A stretch of DNA of 64,000 bases from Synanceia verrucosa (taxonomy: Eukaryota > Chordata > Actinopteri > Perciformes > Synanceiidae): contig CM056559.1 in NCBI GenBank assembly GCA_029721515.1, positions 25,787,565 to 25,851,564 of the forward strand, given 5' to 3'. The notes below the pieces were generated by a model that saw only the letters and a list, made by a program, of their open reading frames with translations, was not told where the DNA came from and searched no databases. Numbering within the stretch: the first letter of the stretch is position 1; each line of letters starts with the position of its first letter. Position numbers and translations under genes: made by a program. Below, in pieces: positions 1-12,918 of the stretch.

Positions 1-353
1 AAAATGCAATCATTCAGTATTTACTTGTTTTCTGTTTTTATGGCACATTTCCGTATATCTTTTTTTTTTCCCGCATGCATGCATTTTGTGCGTTTTGGTA
101 AGTTGCAGTTTGTGCCTCTGCTGTCTTCTGTGAAGCAGAAGTTGGGCTTGAGCTTCCCTCACAGCAAGTGAAGCAACACAACAACATGACCACCAGATGT
201 CACTGAACACCTCTTCAAGTCTGCTGATGGAGGAATTGCATGAATTAAAATGTTTAGCACTAGAATAATGTACTTGTTCGTGATATGTCCTCCTCCGTAC
301 ATGATCAATATTCTGTCTGTCTTGTCTCTCTGTTTTTTTTTTTTTCTGTGCAG
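1..353 (+). other. 3' end of last lsamp intron
   Basis: This stretch precedes the lsamp terminal exon and ends in a long pyrimidine tract (a run of T after 331) and CAG. No other coding signal is seen in it. Confidence 0.7.
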
Positions 354-451
354 GACCAGGAACAGGGCGAAATATAAACGGCTCTGCCTGTGTATCTCAA
401 TCACTGTGGCTCTTGCTGACCTGCTTCGCCTGCCTTTTCTTCAAGTGTTAA
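354..451 (+). CDS. lsamp: lsamp terminal coding exon (GPI-anchor signal of limbic system-associated membrane protein)
   Basis: LSAMP is a GPI-anchored IgLON adhesion protein of neurons. Only its last exon lies in the window. A strong acceptor (a T/C tract from 320 ending in CAG at 351-353) opens a phase-1 exon. Its first two bases, GA, complete a glycine codon, followed by 31 codons and TAA at 449-451. The peptide starts PGTGRNINGSA and ends in a hydrophobic run (LWLLLTCFACLFFKC). This matches the LSAMP C-terminus: an Asn-Gly-Ser site for cleavage and GPI attachment, a hydrophobic tail, and a final Lys-Cys. The three Ig domains lie on exons upstream of the window. The frame is too short to stand out as an open reading frame. 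Its position facing gap43 agrees with the LSAMP-GAP43 neighbourhood known in mammals. The family assignment is firm; choice among IgLON paralogues rests on the tail and on synteny. Confidence 0.85.
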
Positions 452-3400
452 TACCACAGCTCTCCTCTCCCTCTTCTTCCCCATCCTGGCCTTCCTTCCT
501 CCCCCTCTTCTTCCTCCTTTCCAACTCACGGACGTCCATATTGCTCCCTTATTATCAACTTTACCACACCCTCCCCCAAGACTGTTTGCATCATGATATG
601 AAAACCCAACGTGCTCCTGAGCACTTCTTACAGATGTTACGAAAAATGATGGCTTATAAGTAAAATGTTATAAGAACAGCAACAAAAAATAGTGAAATGA
701 AGGACAGAACAAGCAAACAGTCCTCTTTTAAAGAGCTGCATTGTTTTAATTTGTATGCACTTCTTTTTTTCTGCTATATCTTGTCTCTGGGTCTGGACTG
801 GGTTTGGGATTTGTTGTGTTTTCGCCTTCAGAGGCACCAGCTTACAATCATTTGTCTCTAGAAGTACTGCAGACAAAAAAGGGTATTTCTTCTTACCCCC
901 AGAGATGCATAATGTTGACTTAAATTGTAGATTTAACCAGAGTTTTTAACCAGTGCATTAATGAGCAACATGCAAAGGAGCTGCCAAACATCCATAAAGT
1001 ATATAGATTTGAAACTAACACATAGAGAAATCAAAGAGAAATACTGTCATGAGATTAATGTCGGGCTTGGTTTTGAAGTCTGTGCTCTCATAATATAATG
1101 CCACTAGACTGAAACACAGAGTGATAGCCAGATATCTCTCCAATCAATGACACTGTTTGTAGTCGCAGCAGCCACTCAGATTTCTGCTGTTCAGCCCAGA
1201 AATCGAGTGAATAGATTTGATCCTACTGAGCTAAACCATGTGGAGTACAAACCTGAGGAAATGAGCGTATCTTCATCTTCACTCAGTGACTTTGCCACCT
1301 GCCTTTATTCCAAAACAAATCCCTCTATTCCTTTGCAGCAGGAAAAGAATCTCAGTAGGTTAGGATGATGCGTACTGTACATAGTAACATTTTGTATTTC
1401 TCTATGATAAAACTTATTCTGCCGCTGTAACAGCTGGACGCAGAGAAAGTTGTTGCAGTGTATGTTGCTTGTTTGATGACCAGCCAACCATACTGTGCAG
1501 TTTGTCTCTGCTCGTCAGCAGGCTGCAGGACGTTCAGCTGCATATACCACATAACACACAGTGTTTGTTTTCACTTCATCAGTTTTAGGATCGTTCTTCT
1601 ATACTGCTGGAATTTGGATAAAAATGTATGACACCAATGAATGACTTACTTTTTAGTTTTCCTCTTTCAAAGAAGTATGCGTGTTTTAATAAGAAATGAT
1701 ACAGAAAAATTCATAATATATTGAGGTTGATTTTTTCTGTCTTTACCTCATTTCATTTTAGTGTGTATATAAATATATATATACTTGAATCCAATGTCCT
1801 TACATTATATGAAACATTTTAGGTGTCCATGTTTCTGAATATGGTAGCAGATGAACGACTTGTAGATCTTTTGATTCTTCCTGCTCAATCACGTGAACTG
1901 AAATCCATTAGAAAAGTTTTAAAAAAAAGAAAAAAAAAGAAGATTTTGTGCAGTTATTATTGTACCTATCCTCAAGATGAGACATGTGCTGGCTTATATG
2001 ATGTTGTAGGGAATGGAATATTTAGCTTGTAACACCAGGAACTTGAATATAAAAGCAGCTAAGAAATGAATACTGAAAGCTTATTTCCTTCAATGGCCTG
2101 AAGTGCTGATGGACATCTTTTAACATAATTATGCCATCATATTAGATGTCCTACATCACACCTCGCCAATCACTGAGTTTATTTCTTTTTAAACAAAATT
2201 GTTAAATGAACACTACACGTGTAAGTGTTTTGTAAAAGACGAAAACAGTGTGATTTTTTTTTTTCAGGAAACAGCTCAGACGTCATTCCTGTTGTGATGA
2301 GAATCACTGAAACTGGCGCCACTATTAGCTGCCTTTTTTAAATTTATTTGACCCACCATCAGGTGACTAATAGCGAACTGACTCCAGCGCCCAGTTCAGC
2401 TCCTCAACCAGATGTGTGCTCACATCTGTGCTTTTCTAACAACCAGGCTGATATAGTACTAGTACTGTAAAACTCATGTGTAATTAATGTCATCCTTGTC
2501 ATACATTAAAGAAATTGTCCCAGGTGTTTTCAATGTAAACGCTTCTGAAGCCATTGCTGTGTGAATTTGTGGTGTTGGAAATGCCATCTGATTAAGTCTC
2601 ATTTTCACTCGAAGCAAAGCTGTACAGAGACAGAAACAGGCCATGATGCCATTCAAAGCTGAAGCATTTAAACAGTTTAAACAACATTTTTTATCAGTTA
2701 CAACTCAAACAAGATGTTACAATCAGAGGCCTTGGTCTAGGAAAGGAAAGCTGCTTTATTCTGTCATCATCTCGCACATGCTTCTTTGCTAATTTATTTT
2801 CTACGACTGAACAACTCTGGTGTATCCACATGGACGAACTTTATGACTCCCGATGTTTTTCTACTAAGTTGGTTTTTGTGCAGACTCTTCCTGCTTTTTA
2901 AGCCTCTCCTTGATGAGTTTTTCAGCACCTCACTGTAGTAAGAAGTGAATGATATAGAAGCTGTAGTCCTTCCTGGTCAGTTTGCATGAGAAGGTCGATG
3001 TCTATTTCAGTAAGTCTGTCTGTCACTCCTGTATGTGTCGCATGAAAAACAACCTCGGGGCAGAGCAAACCTGGAAAACAAACAGACAAACAGATAGATG
3101 ACCAGAGCCGGGTCCAACACCTGCCAAACTGTGCTCGGCTTTTATTTTAACCTGTTTGGAATGTGAGAGGCCATCTTTTCAGTCTTCTACCATTCAAGTG
3201 ATTTTCATGTGAGACTTCACAAACTTCACCTATGTGGATGTCTATGTGTGTCCATGCTGGTTGAAAGCAGCCAAGAGCACTTGTGTAAAAGCCATGGAGC
3301 TCTGTCTTATCCATAAAGGAGTGCTGTCCTTTCATTGCTCATGTAGAGACAAACAGTCAGTCTATGGACACAGACAGACCTGGATATCTACTGCACACTG

Positions 3401-4110
3401 TAGATGCAGCTTTCTAATTTACTATTGAGCATTGCCTCAGAACCACCACCATCACTTCACTGTACAAAACTGGCTTATGTCTGTGCGCATGTGTACTTTG
3501 ATTCTGTTCATTACTATTATTAACCTACCTGCGGCATGAGACACACAACATGTTGGCCAAACAGCTAATTTTCTATACTTTCCGTTTGTGGTTACAGTAA
3601 TAACCATCTAGTTTAAGTTTAGGTTGTTATTATTTTGCCCTTTCCTCCTCTGTGTGTATATATATATATACAGTGTGACATTTGTATGCTAGAATGTTGT
3701 AAAGTCAGCAAATCCATAAGATCGTGTTTATACAACTGAACATTTAAAGATTTAAAGAGCAAATGTAACTATCACATTTGTACCTCCCTCCTCTTTGTCA
3801 TGGGAAATTAAGATTCAGTCATGAGTTATGACACAGCAATGTCCCGTTTTTTTTTTTCTTTTTTTATTTCTGTTTTACTTTATTATGCCATAAGGTAATT
3901 GCGGTCAGTTTCTTAAAAAATGATATGAGATAAAGGTATGTGAGAAAATGTTCTTAACACAAAATAAATTGTTTGAATTTAATGTTCTGTATTTGAATGT
4001 GACTTGACATGTCAGGGCAAGTAACCGCTTTTTGGGAGATGGCGTGGGACACAAAATCTTAATGGTGCATTTGTGTTTATCACCATGTAACATGCAAATA
4101 AAATAATATA
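452..4110 (+). other. Probable lsamp 3' UTR and downstream sequence, no gene seen
   Basis: The sequence after the lsamp stop is AT-rich, without open frames that look coding. LSAMP transcripts in other vertebrates have very long 3' UTRs, so much of this may be transcribed. AATAAA hexamers on the + strand at about 3963 and 4098 are candidate polyadenylation signals; neither can be chosen from sequence alone. Short TA/AT runs occur near 1770 and 3658. Confidence 0.35.
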
Positions 4111-5063
4111 TGTATTGTTGTATTCTCTCTGGAAGACATTTTGTCCTCAGAAAGTGTGAGAAATACAACCAATCCTGAGCTCGTCACCAGGGGAATGTTC
4201 CAGCTTCACCTTTCTGTGAACAGTGAAAGGTGAGTGGTGCTTTACTGTGGTATTTTACTGTGGCAGTCTCCGCAGTAAACTGTTTCACCACAAGATGTCA
4301 TAATAAACCAAAATTTGCCCCAGCTGTGTTGTGGGATGTGGCAGAATGAGATCACGATAACATTACATTATATCCTTACTGGCCTCTGGTTTTTGTTTTT
4401 TTTTGTCAGTTATGTCACAAAAAGCAAAAATAAAGTGGTAAATTATGGAGTCATACCAGTCTCAGTATGAATGACTGCACTCAAAGTAATCACTTTCTTT
4501 CTAAATGACACATTATAATTATAATGCATATAAACATCTTAAAATTGTAGGTAGGTATAGTTATGATGCACATACATACAAATAAGTATTGGTTTAAAAA
4601 AAATAGTAAAAATACAAAATAGATATTGAATCATGTTTTATAAACTGTTTGAAACTTCAAAACTTGAAAATTATTTGCTCCTACTGAAAATTGCTTCACT
4701 TTGCACAGCCCTATGGCCCTATCCCAGCTGACTTTACAATTTGGAAGTTTGTTCATTTTCATTATAGGTCCATGAAGTAGACCCCTGAAACATGCAAGTT
4801 ACCCAAGTACTATTGGACCATGTCCCTGCCGCTTTCTTTCACTTGAAAGAGTTCGTTGATTTCTATGAAATTTATATTTACTGGTCTGGTCCATTGAAGT
4901 GCAAGCTGAGGAGTTACTGAGGTTAGTTATCGTCTGAAATTCATTTTGAGATTTAAGAGTCATTTCGTGACATAAGTATGGAAAAGTCATTTTTTGGGTA
5001 TTTGCTTATGTGATCAAATCAGGTCTTCATTGCCCAACTTTAAGTTGAAGGATAACTCCACTG

Positions 5064-5334
5064 GAGCACTGTCGCCTCACAGCAAGAAGGTACCGGGTTC
5101 GATTCCCGGCCCGGGGCCTTTCTGTGTGGAGTTTGCATGTTCTCCTCATGTCTGCGTGGGTTCACTCTGCTTCTCCGGCTTCCTCCCACCATCCAAAAAC
5201 ATGCATGGGGATTAGGTTAACTGGTTAATTTAAATTGACCATAGGTGTGAGTGTGAGTGGTTGTCTGTCTCTATGTGTCCTGTGATGAACTGATGTGACC
5301 CTATGTTAGGATAAGCGGTAGAAAATGGGTGGAT
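5064..5334 (+). mobile_element. 5'-truncated tRNA-related SINE
   Basis: The body contains a tRNA-type box B (GGTTCGATTCC near 5098) after 'agcactgtcgcctcacagc', then a tRNA-unrelated part common in teleost genomes (GGAGTTTGCATGTTCTCC, CTCCGGCTTCCTCCCAC). It ends in GGATAAGCGGTAGAAAATGG and a GGAT-rich tail. It is bounded by a 14-bp direct repeat with one mismatch, GGATAACTCCA(C/G)TG, at 5050-5063 and 5335-5348. That repeat fits a target-site duplication from LINE-driven retroposition. A full tRNA box A is missing, so the copy is 5'-truncated. Confidence 0.8.
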
Positions 5335-5348
5335 GGATAACTCCAGTG

Positions 5349-6315
5349 TTTTGGGAGATAAACAAGCACTAAGCAGGACTTATCAACTAGAAGTGGGGTC
5401 ACTGACCAGTGCCCAACCAGAGGAGTGACTCCCAGTGAGCCACTTTAAGGTGTTATTGTGCTATTTCTTGCAGAAGACACTACCTGTGACACTGATTTTG
5501 CAAATGACCTTATTGAAACAATGGTAGATGACAGTATACAGTAAAACCAATTAGAATTGGATATTAGAGAGGGTGGTCATGTTAACTCATCCCATAGTTG
5601 TGGTGTTTTTCCTTTAAAGGAGGGTCTCAGTGTAATGTTGTCTTGTGTCTTATCAATTCATGTAGATCTAAAAACAACATTCTGCAGCATCTAGCAAGAG
5701 TTTAACATGAGCATGTCTGTATTTGACCCACTGTAGACTGATGAAGACAAACCTGATCCACTGGAGAAAGTCAGTCTCGCCACTGGGTTTGGAGTAAATT
5801 CATAGACGAAGGTACGCATTCTTTTCATTTTCTGTTGTGTGACATTTTTAACCTCATTTTTCATTTGTTGTTTGGCCGCTAGGACTTCTTAGAATGGACA
5901 ACCGATCCAAGAGTGGCGCTGGCACTTCTAAAGCTCTGCATTTAATAACAGCTACACTGTTGGTAAAGCTGAAGGCCTTCAGGTTTTTGTCACTCCATCT
6001 GTATGTGGGTATATGACTTTCTGACAGGACAGTGATAGTTGATATCAGTTACTGAAGGGCACCCGGTGGTTGAACTATGAACAGCAATCACTTTATTTAC
6101 AGTGATTTGTTTATTAAGGGATGAGAGAGAGGGTGCAGATGCACTTAATTTATACTGTACATGATGGTCATAACAGACCACTTATTCATATATTCACAAC
6201 AAAGTGCAGTTGACTGCATCCTTACTTACTACACACTTGAGAACACTGCAGTAACAGAAAGGAAAGGGGAGGCAAATGGGCAGAAGTTCATTAAGTTTGA
6301 ACAGTACAATTTCAA
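5349..6315. other. No gene seen; unassigned intergenic sequence
   Basis: Low-complexity AT-rich unique-looking sequence on both strands. Open frames here are short and have no recognisable motif or splice context. Confidence 0.4.
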
Positions 6316-6537
6316 AATTATGCCTTTTCCACATTTTGTTATGTTACAGCCTTATTCTAAAATAGAATAAATAAATTTTCCCCTCAACATTCTACACACA
6401 ACATCCCATTATGACAGCATGAAAGAAGAATACATAATTATTATAAATAAGCATTCACAGCCTTTGAAGCTCAAAACTGAGCTCAGGTGCTTCCTGTTTC
6501 CACTGATCATCCTTGAGATGTTTCCACTGCTTAATAC
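6316..6537 (+). mobile_element. Tc1/mariner-type transposon remnant (internally deleted)
   Basis: The left part, from 'tgccttttccacattttgtt' through 'ttatgttacagccttattct' and 'cattctacacacaacatccc', matches the widespread fish Tc1-like terminal repeat region. From about 6450, 'cattcacagcctttgaagct' and 'gctcaggtgcttcctgtttc' match the inner end of the opposite terminus of the same family. The transposase gene that should lie between is gone, leaving about 220 bp. It is non-autonomous and degenerate. Confidence 0.75.
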
Positions 6538-6564
6538 GAGCCCGTCTACTAGTTACCTTGAAGA

Positions 6565-6815
6565 TTGAGATATTACTCAACTATATAATGATGATCTATT
6601 ACTATAGGTTATACTACCCAGCAATATATAAAGTAGTTAAAATTAGCTCCACCTGTACCAGCTGCAAAAATAAATTGATAAACATTAATGTGTCAATAAT
6701 TTTAATATAATGATATTCTAGGCTGTATGTTACTTTGAAATGGACCATGGACTATAGAATGAGTTGGGTTTTTTTTATTTTGGTAATTGAAGTATTTGTT
6801 ATACTTGACGTTAAC
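6565..6815. mobile_element. Degenerate copy of a teleost dispersed MITE-like repeat
   Basis: The segment 'tataaagtagttaaaattag', 'ctccacctgtaccagctgc' and 'cattaatgtgtcaataattt' resembles a repeat seen in many teleost genomes. I identify it from memory of the consensus, and no termini or target duplication can be defined. The call is tentative. Confidence 0.4.
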
Positions 6816-8158
6816 ACTGGGCTGCAGATAGTATAGACAGAACACTGATCTGGACACTTTGCTGTTGTTTAGGACCAACCATAGCTACTACCCCCAGGTA
6901 ATATAATTAAACACTTCACAAGGACTGCAGTTTCATTTTCTTTTTTGACATGTCCAACAAGATGAAGTTTTCATCTGCAAGGCATTGAGCAGTCTCTGGG
7001 CCAGACCGTCAGCTGGAAGAATAGAATAGATTAGAATAGAATGCTCTGTATTTTCACTATACAGTACCATACAGCACTAAGAAACCCAAGTCCCAGCAGT
7101 GCAGTCAGGTAGCGTTTGGTAGATGTTATAAAAAACTGACTCTGAAGTGATGTGTGGTTGTATGCAGTTGAGCTGTCATGGCTAGATCTCAGTTACAGTG
7201 TCTGAAACAGAAAAGAGCAGAACTGATGAACTGCTTTTGCATACCCACACATCCCTGTCTGTTTTATTGATCACAGTGTGACCTGACATGGTGATGAGCT
7301 GGAGTGTATGGACAATATTATCAGCGGTAGCAGGATACCTGTCCTCTGTCTCACCCTGCAGGACCTTCACCAAGCCAATAGGAGGATGCTCATCCAGGAT
7401 GCTGGACCTCTGCTACAAGAAAACAATCACATTCTGTAAGTCTTTTGAGAATATTTTTAAGCATAAAACACATTCTCAATATTTGTTTGCACTGTTTTAC
7501 CGACACATATGCATGGGCAGAAATATGTGTTACGAGAAACACAATTACTCAACAATTACAGTAAAAAAATAATTGGGCTCATATGCTTTACATGAGCATT
7601 GTGTAACTTGAATAGTTGCATCAAAAACACCCAATCTGAATAACATAATTTAAATTCAGTCCAAAATTCAGTTTGTGCAAAAAAAATCAGTCCAAAATTT
7701 AGTTTGTGCAATTGAATTTCAGTTTGCTGAGACAGTCAGTTTAGCCCATGTTTTCAGAGTTTCTTTGTTGGATTAAATTCTGAAGCCAAAGTTGTAGAAG
7801 GTCCACTTCCCTAAAATATGACAGCAAAGATTAGACAACACGAGGCACTGAATCTGATGCATTTATTGTGTTGCATTTAAACTGCAGCTCCCCACAGTTC
7901 CTCTGTCTTACATTACTCACTGCCCATCTCTGGAGCAGGTAAAGGGTTTAATCCCAACTTGTCTTCAGATGTTGCAATCAAAGGTTGAACCCAGCACTGC
8001 CACTGGCCACCAACCTGTCATCCCCAGCATTGGGGTTTGGAGTGGCTGAACTAAGATCGTTACAGCCGGATAGTGAAGGTTTTGTCTCCAGAGCAGCAGC
8101 CTCATGCTGCAAGGCAGGGTAAAAGTAATATTAAAAAAAACATCCAAAATCCATATTA
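6816..8158. other. No gene seen; includes (AATAG)n LINE-tail-like stretch
   Basis: A short AATAG-rich run at about 7018-7045, followed by 'tattttcactatacagtacc', resembles the reversed 3' end of a fish L2-type LINE. The rest shows no coding features. An AT-rich 30-bp pattern ('cagtccaaaattcagtttg') is repeated in tandem near 7656-7710. Confidence 0.35.
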
Positions 8159-8160
8159 TA

Positions 8161-8161
<1 letters not shown>

Positions 8162-8197
<36 letters not shown>
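8162..8197. repeat. (TA)n microsatellite
   Basis: A perfect TA dinucleotide run of about 18 units, just outside the left edge of the large satellite array. Confidence 0.95.
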
Positions 8198-8202
<5 letters not shown>

Positions 8203-8399
8203 AATAATACTGAAAAAGTTATGGCACATAGTGTGTATTTCACAGTCAGTAGGTCAAAAGAAAGTCATGAGAAAAATCGTATGGTATGGAGGAGCAAAGA
8301 ATAGCATATCAAAAATTTACCATGAAAAAGGCAGGACACTGTTTCATAAAAAAGTGTTAATATTGTGTGCAATAAAGTGTCATAACATAGCACGTTGAA

Positions 8400-8535
8400 A
8401 ATTATGACAAAGTACTCACAGTAAGAAGAAGTCGAAAAGATTGTAGTATAATATGTCGGAAAAAGAGGTGAAAATGTTATAGAATGGTATGTCGAAAAGT
8501 CAGAAAAGGTAATGAAATAAAAAATCAAATTTTGA
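8400..8535 (-). repeat. Inverted, degenerate satellite monomers at the left edge
   Basis: Here the satellite core reads in reverse complement: 'ggtatgtcgaaaagtcagaa' (about 8486) and 'gtataatatgtcggaaaaag' (about 8446) are the inverse of 'tgactttttcgacatactat'. From about 8540 onward the orientation is that of the main array. The copies are more diverged than those inside. Confidence 0.7.
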
Positions 8536-11500
8536 CAGTTTTCAACATGGCACTGAAATGGCACTTTTTTTTAAAAGATATTCTTTTTTTTGACATGCTA
8601 CAGTATGACTTTTTTTTTGGCAATTTTCAGTATGCTGTAAAATGTTTTTTTCAACATATTGTGCCATGAAGTCATTCAACACACTATAGTAATACTTTTT
8701 CATTACTTTTAGCACCTTTTTGACAAAAATTGTCAATTTTTTACTTTTTTGACATACTATAGTATGACTTTTTTTTTAAACAATTTTTAGCATGCTTTTC
8801 TTTTTTTTTTTTTTTTTTTTTTTTACAATTCTTTTCAACATATTGTGCCATGAAATCATTCAACACATTATAAAAAATCCTTCTGATGAGATTTTGGCAC
8901 CTTTTAAAATTTGTAATTTTTTTTGACTTTTTCGACATGCTATAGTATGACTTCTTTTTAGCAATTTTACGCATGCTATTTTTATTTTTTATTTTTTTTT
9001 TTTTAACAATTCTTTTGAACATATTGTGCCATGAAATCATTCAACACATTATAAAAAGTCCTTCTGATGAGAATTTGGCACCTTTTAAAATTTGTAATTT
9101 TTTTTTACTTTTTCGACATGCTATAATATGACTTCTTTTTAGCAATTTTCAGCATGCAATTTTTTTTTTTTTTTTTTTTTTTTTTACAATTCTTTTGAAC
9201 ATCTTGTGCCATGAAATCATCCAACACATTATAAAAAGTCCTTCTGATGAGATTTTGGCAGCTTTTAAATTTTTTTTTAATTTTTTGACTTTTTTGACAT
9301 GCTATAGTATGACTTTTTTTTTGTTTTTGAGCAATTCTTAGCATGCTATTTTTTTTACAATTCTTTTGAACATATTGTGCCATGAAATCATCCAACACAT
9401 TATAAAAAGTCCTTCTGTTGAGATTTTGGCACCTTTTAAAATTTGTAATTTTTTGACTTTTTTGACATGCTATAGTATGACTTCTTTTTAGCAATTTTCA
9501 GCATGCTATTTTTTTTTTTTTTTTTTTTTAACAATTCTTTTGAACATATTGTGCCATGAAATCATTCAACACATTATAAAAAGTCCTTCTGTTGAGATTT
9601 TGGCACCTTTTAAAATTTGTAATTTTTTTGACTTTTTCGACATGCTATAATATGACTTCTTTTTAGCAATTTTCAGCATGCTATTTTTATTTTTTATTTT
9701 TTTTTTTTAACAATTCTTTTGAACATATTGTGCCATGAAATCATCCAACACATTATAAAAAGTCCTTCTGATGAGATTTTGGCACCTTTTAAAATTTGTC
9801 ATTTTTTGACTTTTTCTATAGTATGACTTTTTTTTTAGAAATTTTCAGCATGCTATAACATGCCCTTTTTACCAGATATTTAAAAATATTGTGCGAAAGA
9901 ATCATTCAGAACCCTAAAATAAGTCTTCTGATGAGATTTTGGCACCTTTTAAAATTTTTCATTTTTTGACTTTTTCGACATGCTATAGTATGACTTTTTT
10001 TCAGAAATTTTCAGCATGCTATAACATGCCCTTTTTACCAGATATTTAAAAATATTGTGCGAAAGAATCATTCAGAACCCTAAAATAAGTTTTCTGAAGA
10101 AGTTTTGGCACCTTTTAAAATTTTTAATTTTTTGACTTTTTCAACATGCTATAGTATGACTTCTTTTTAGTAATTTTCAGCATGCAATTTTTTTTAATTT
10201 TTTTTTTACAACACTTTTCAACAGATTGTGCCATGAAATCATCCAACACATTATAAAAAGTCCTTCTGATGAGATTTTGGCACCTTTTAAATGTTTTTAC
10301 TTTTTTGACATGCTATAGTATGACTCTTTTTTTGTTTTGAGCAATTCTTAGCATGCTATTTTTTTTACAATTCTTTTGAACATATTATGCCATAAAATCA
10401 TGGTCTTCTGAAGAGGTTTTGACAACTTTTAAAATTTTTCATTTTTTGACTTTTTCGACAAGTATGACTTTTTTTCAGCAATTTTCAGCATGCTATAAAA
10501 TGTTTTATGTTTCCAAGTATTTTTCAACATATTGTGCCATTAAATCATTCAACACATTATAAAAAGGTTTTCTGAAGAGGTTTTGGCACCTTTTAAAATG
10601 TTGTCATTTTTTGACTTTTTCGACATGCTATAGTATGACATTTTTTTACAATTCTTTTCAACATATTGTGCCATGAAATCATTCAACACACTGTAAAGAA
10701 ATTGCTGATGAGGTGTCGGCACCTTTTAATATTTGTCATTTTTTGACTTTTTCGACATGCTATAGTATGACTTTTTGTTAGCAATTTTCAGCATGCAATT
10801 TTTTTTTTTTTTTTACAACACTTTTCAACAGATTGTGCCATGAAATCATCCAACACATTATAAAAAGTCCTTCTGATGAGATTTTGGCACCTTTTAAAAT
10901 TTGTCATTTTTTGACTTTTTCGACATGCTATAGTATGACTTTTTTTATTTTTAGCAATTTTCAGCATGCTATAACATGCCCTTTTTACCAGATATTTAAA
11001 AATATTGTGCGAAAGAATCATTCAGAACCCTAAAATAAGTTTTCTGAAGAAGTTTTGGCACCTTTTAAATTTTTCATTTTTTGACTTTTTCGACATGCTA
11101 TAGTATGACTTCTTTTTAGCAATTTTCAGCACGCTATTTTTTTATTTTTTATTTTTTTTACAATTCTTTTGAACATATTGTGCCATGAAATCATCCAACA
11201 CATTATAAAAAGTCCTTCTGATGAGATTATGGCACCTTTTAAAATTTTTTCATCTTTTGACTTTTTCGACATGCTATAGTTTGACTTTTTTTTTTTAGCA
11301 ATTTTCAGCATGCTATAACATGCCCTTTTTACCAGATATTTAAAAATATTGTGCGAAAGAATCATTCAGAACCCTAAAATAAGTCTTCTGATGAGATTTT
11401 GGCACCTTTTCAAATTTTTCATTTTTTGACTTTTTCGACATGCTATAGTATGGCTTTTTTTTAGAAATTTTCAGCATGCTATAAAATGTTTTATGTTTCC

Positions 11501-12918
11501 GAGTATTTTTCAACATATTGTGCCATGAAATCATTCAACACATTATAAAAAGTCCTTCTGATGAGATTTTGGCACCTTTTAAAATTTTTCATTTTTTGAT
11601 TTTTTCAACATGCCACAGTATGACTGTTTTTTTTCAGCAATTTTCAGCATGCTATAAAATGTTTTATATTTCCAAGTATTTTTCAACATATTGTGCCATG
11701 AAATCATTCAACACATTATAAAAAGTCTGTCTGATGAGATTTTGGCACCTTTTAAAATTTTCATTTTTTGACTTTTTTGACATGCTATAGTATGACTTCT
11801 TTTTAGCAATTTTCAGCATGCTGTTTTTTGTTTTTTTTTACAATTCTTTTGAACATATTGTGCCATGAATTCATTCAACACATTATAAAAAGTCTTTCTG
11901 ATGAGATTTTGGCACCTTTTGAAATTTTTCATTTTTCGACTTTTTCGACATGCTATAGTCTGACTTTTTTTTAGAAATATTCAGCATGCTATAACATGCC
12001 CTTTTTACCAGATATTTAAAAATATTGCGCGAAAGAATCATTCAGAACCCTAAAATTAGTCTTCTGAAGAGGTTTTGGCACCTTTTAAAATTTTTCATTT
12101 TTTGACTTTTTCGACATGCTATAGTTTGACTTTTTTTTTAGCAATTTTTTGCATGCTATTTTTTTTTTACAACTCTTTTGCACATATTGTGCCATGAATT
12201 CATTCAACACATTATAAAAAGTCTTTCTGATGAGATTTTGGCACCTTTTAAAATTTTTCATTTTTTGACTTTTTCGACATGCTATAGTATGACTTTTTTT
12301 AGCAATTCTTAGCATGCTATTTTTTTTTATAATTCTTTTGAACATATTGTGCCGGAAATCATTCAACAGATTATAAAAAGTCCTTCTGATGAGATTTTGG
12401 CACCTTTTAAAATTTTTCATTTTTTGACTTTTTCGACATGCTATAGTATGACTTCCTTTCAGCAGTTTTCAGCATGCTATTTTTTTTTTATTTTTTTTTT
12501 TACAATTCTTTTGAACATATTGTGCCATGAAATCATTCAACACATTATAAAAAGTCCTTCTGATGAGATTTTGGCACCTTTTAAAATTTTTCATTTTTTG
12601 ACTTTTTCAACATGCTATAGTATGACTGTTTTTTTTCAGCAATTTTCAGCATGCTATAAAATGTTTTATATTTCCAAGTATTTTTCAACATATTGTGCCA
12701 TGAAATCATCCAACACATCATAAAAAGTCTTTCTGATGAGATTTTGGCACCTTTTAAAATTTTTCATTTTTTGACTTTTTCGACATGCTATAGTATGACT
12801 TTTTTTTAGCAATTTTTTGCATGCTATTTTTTTTTTACAACTCTTTTGCAAATATTGTGCCATGAATTCATTCAACACATTATAAAAAGTCTTTCTGATG
12901 AGATTTTGGCACCTTTTG

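Noticed and set aside
250..663. 137-codon + frame as a gene
   Set aside because: It overlaps the lsamp terminal exon in another frame and continues into the UTR; the Ser/Pro/Leu content reflects a pyrimidine-rich stretch.
1147..1368. 73-codon + frame as an extra lsamp exon
   Set aside because: It lies after the lsamp stop, has no acceptor in front of it and no similarity I can recognise.
5064..5120. Possible tRNA gene at the box B motif
   Set aside because: No box A and no cloverleaf; it is the head of a SINE.
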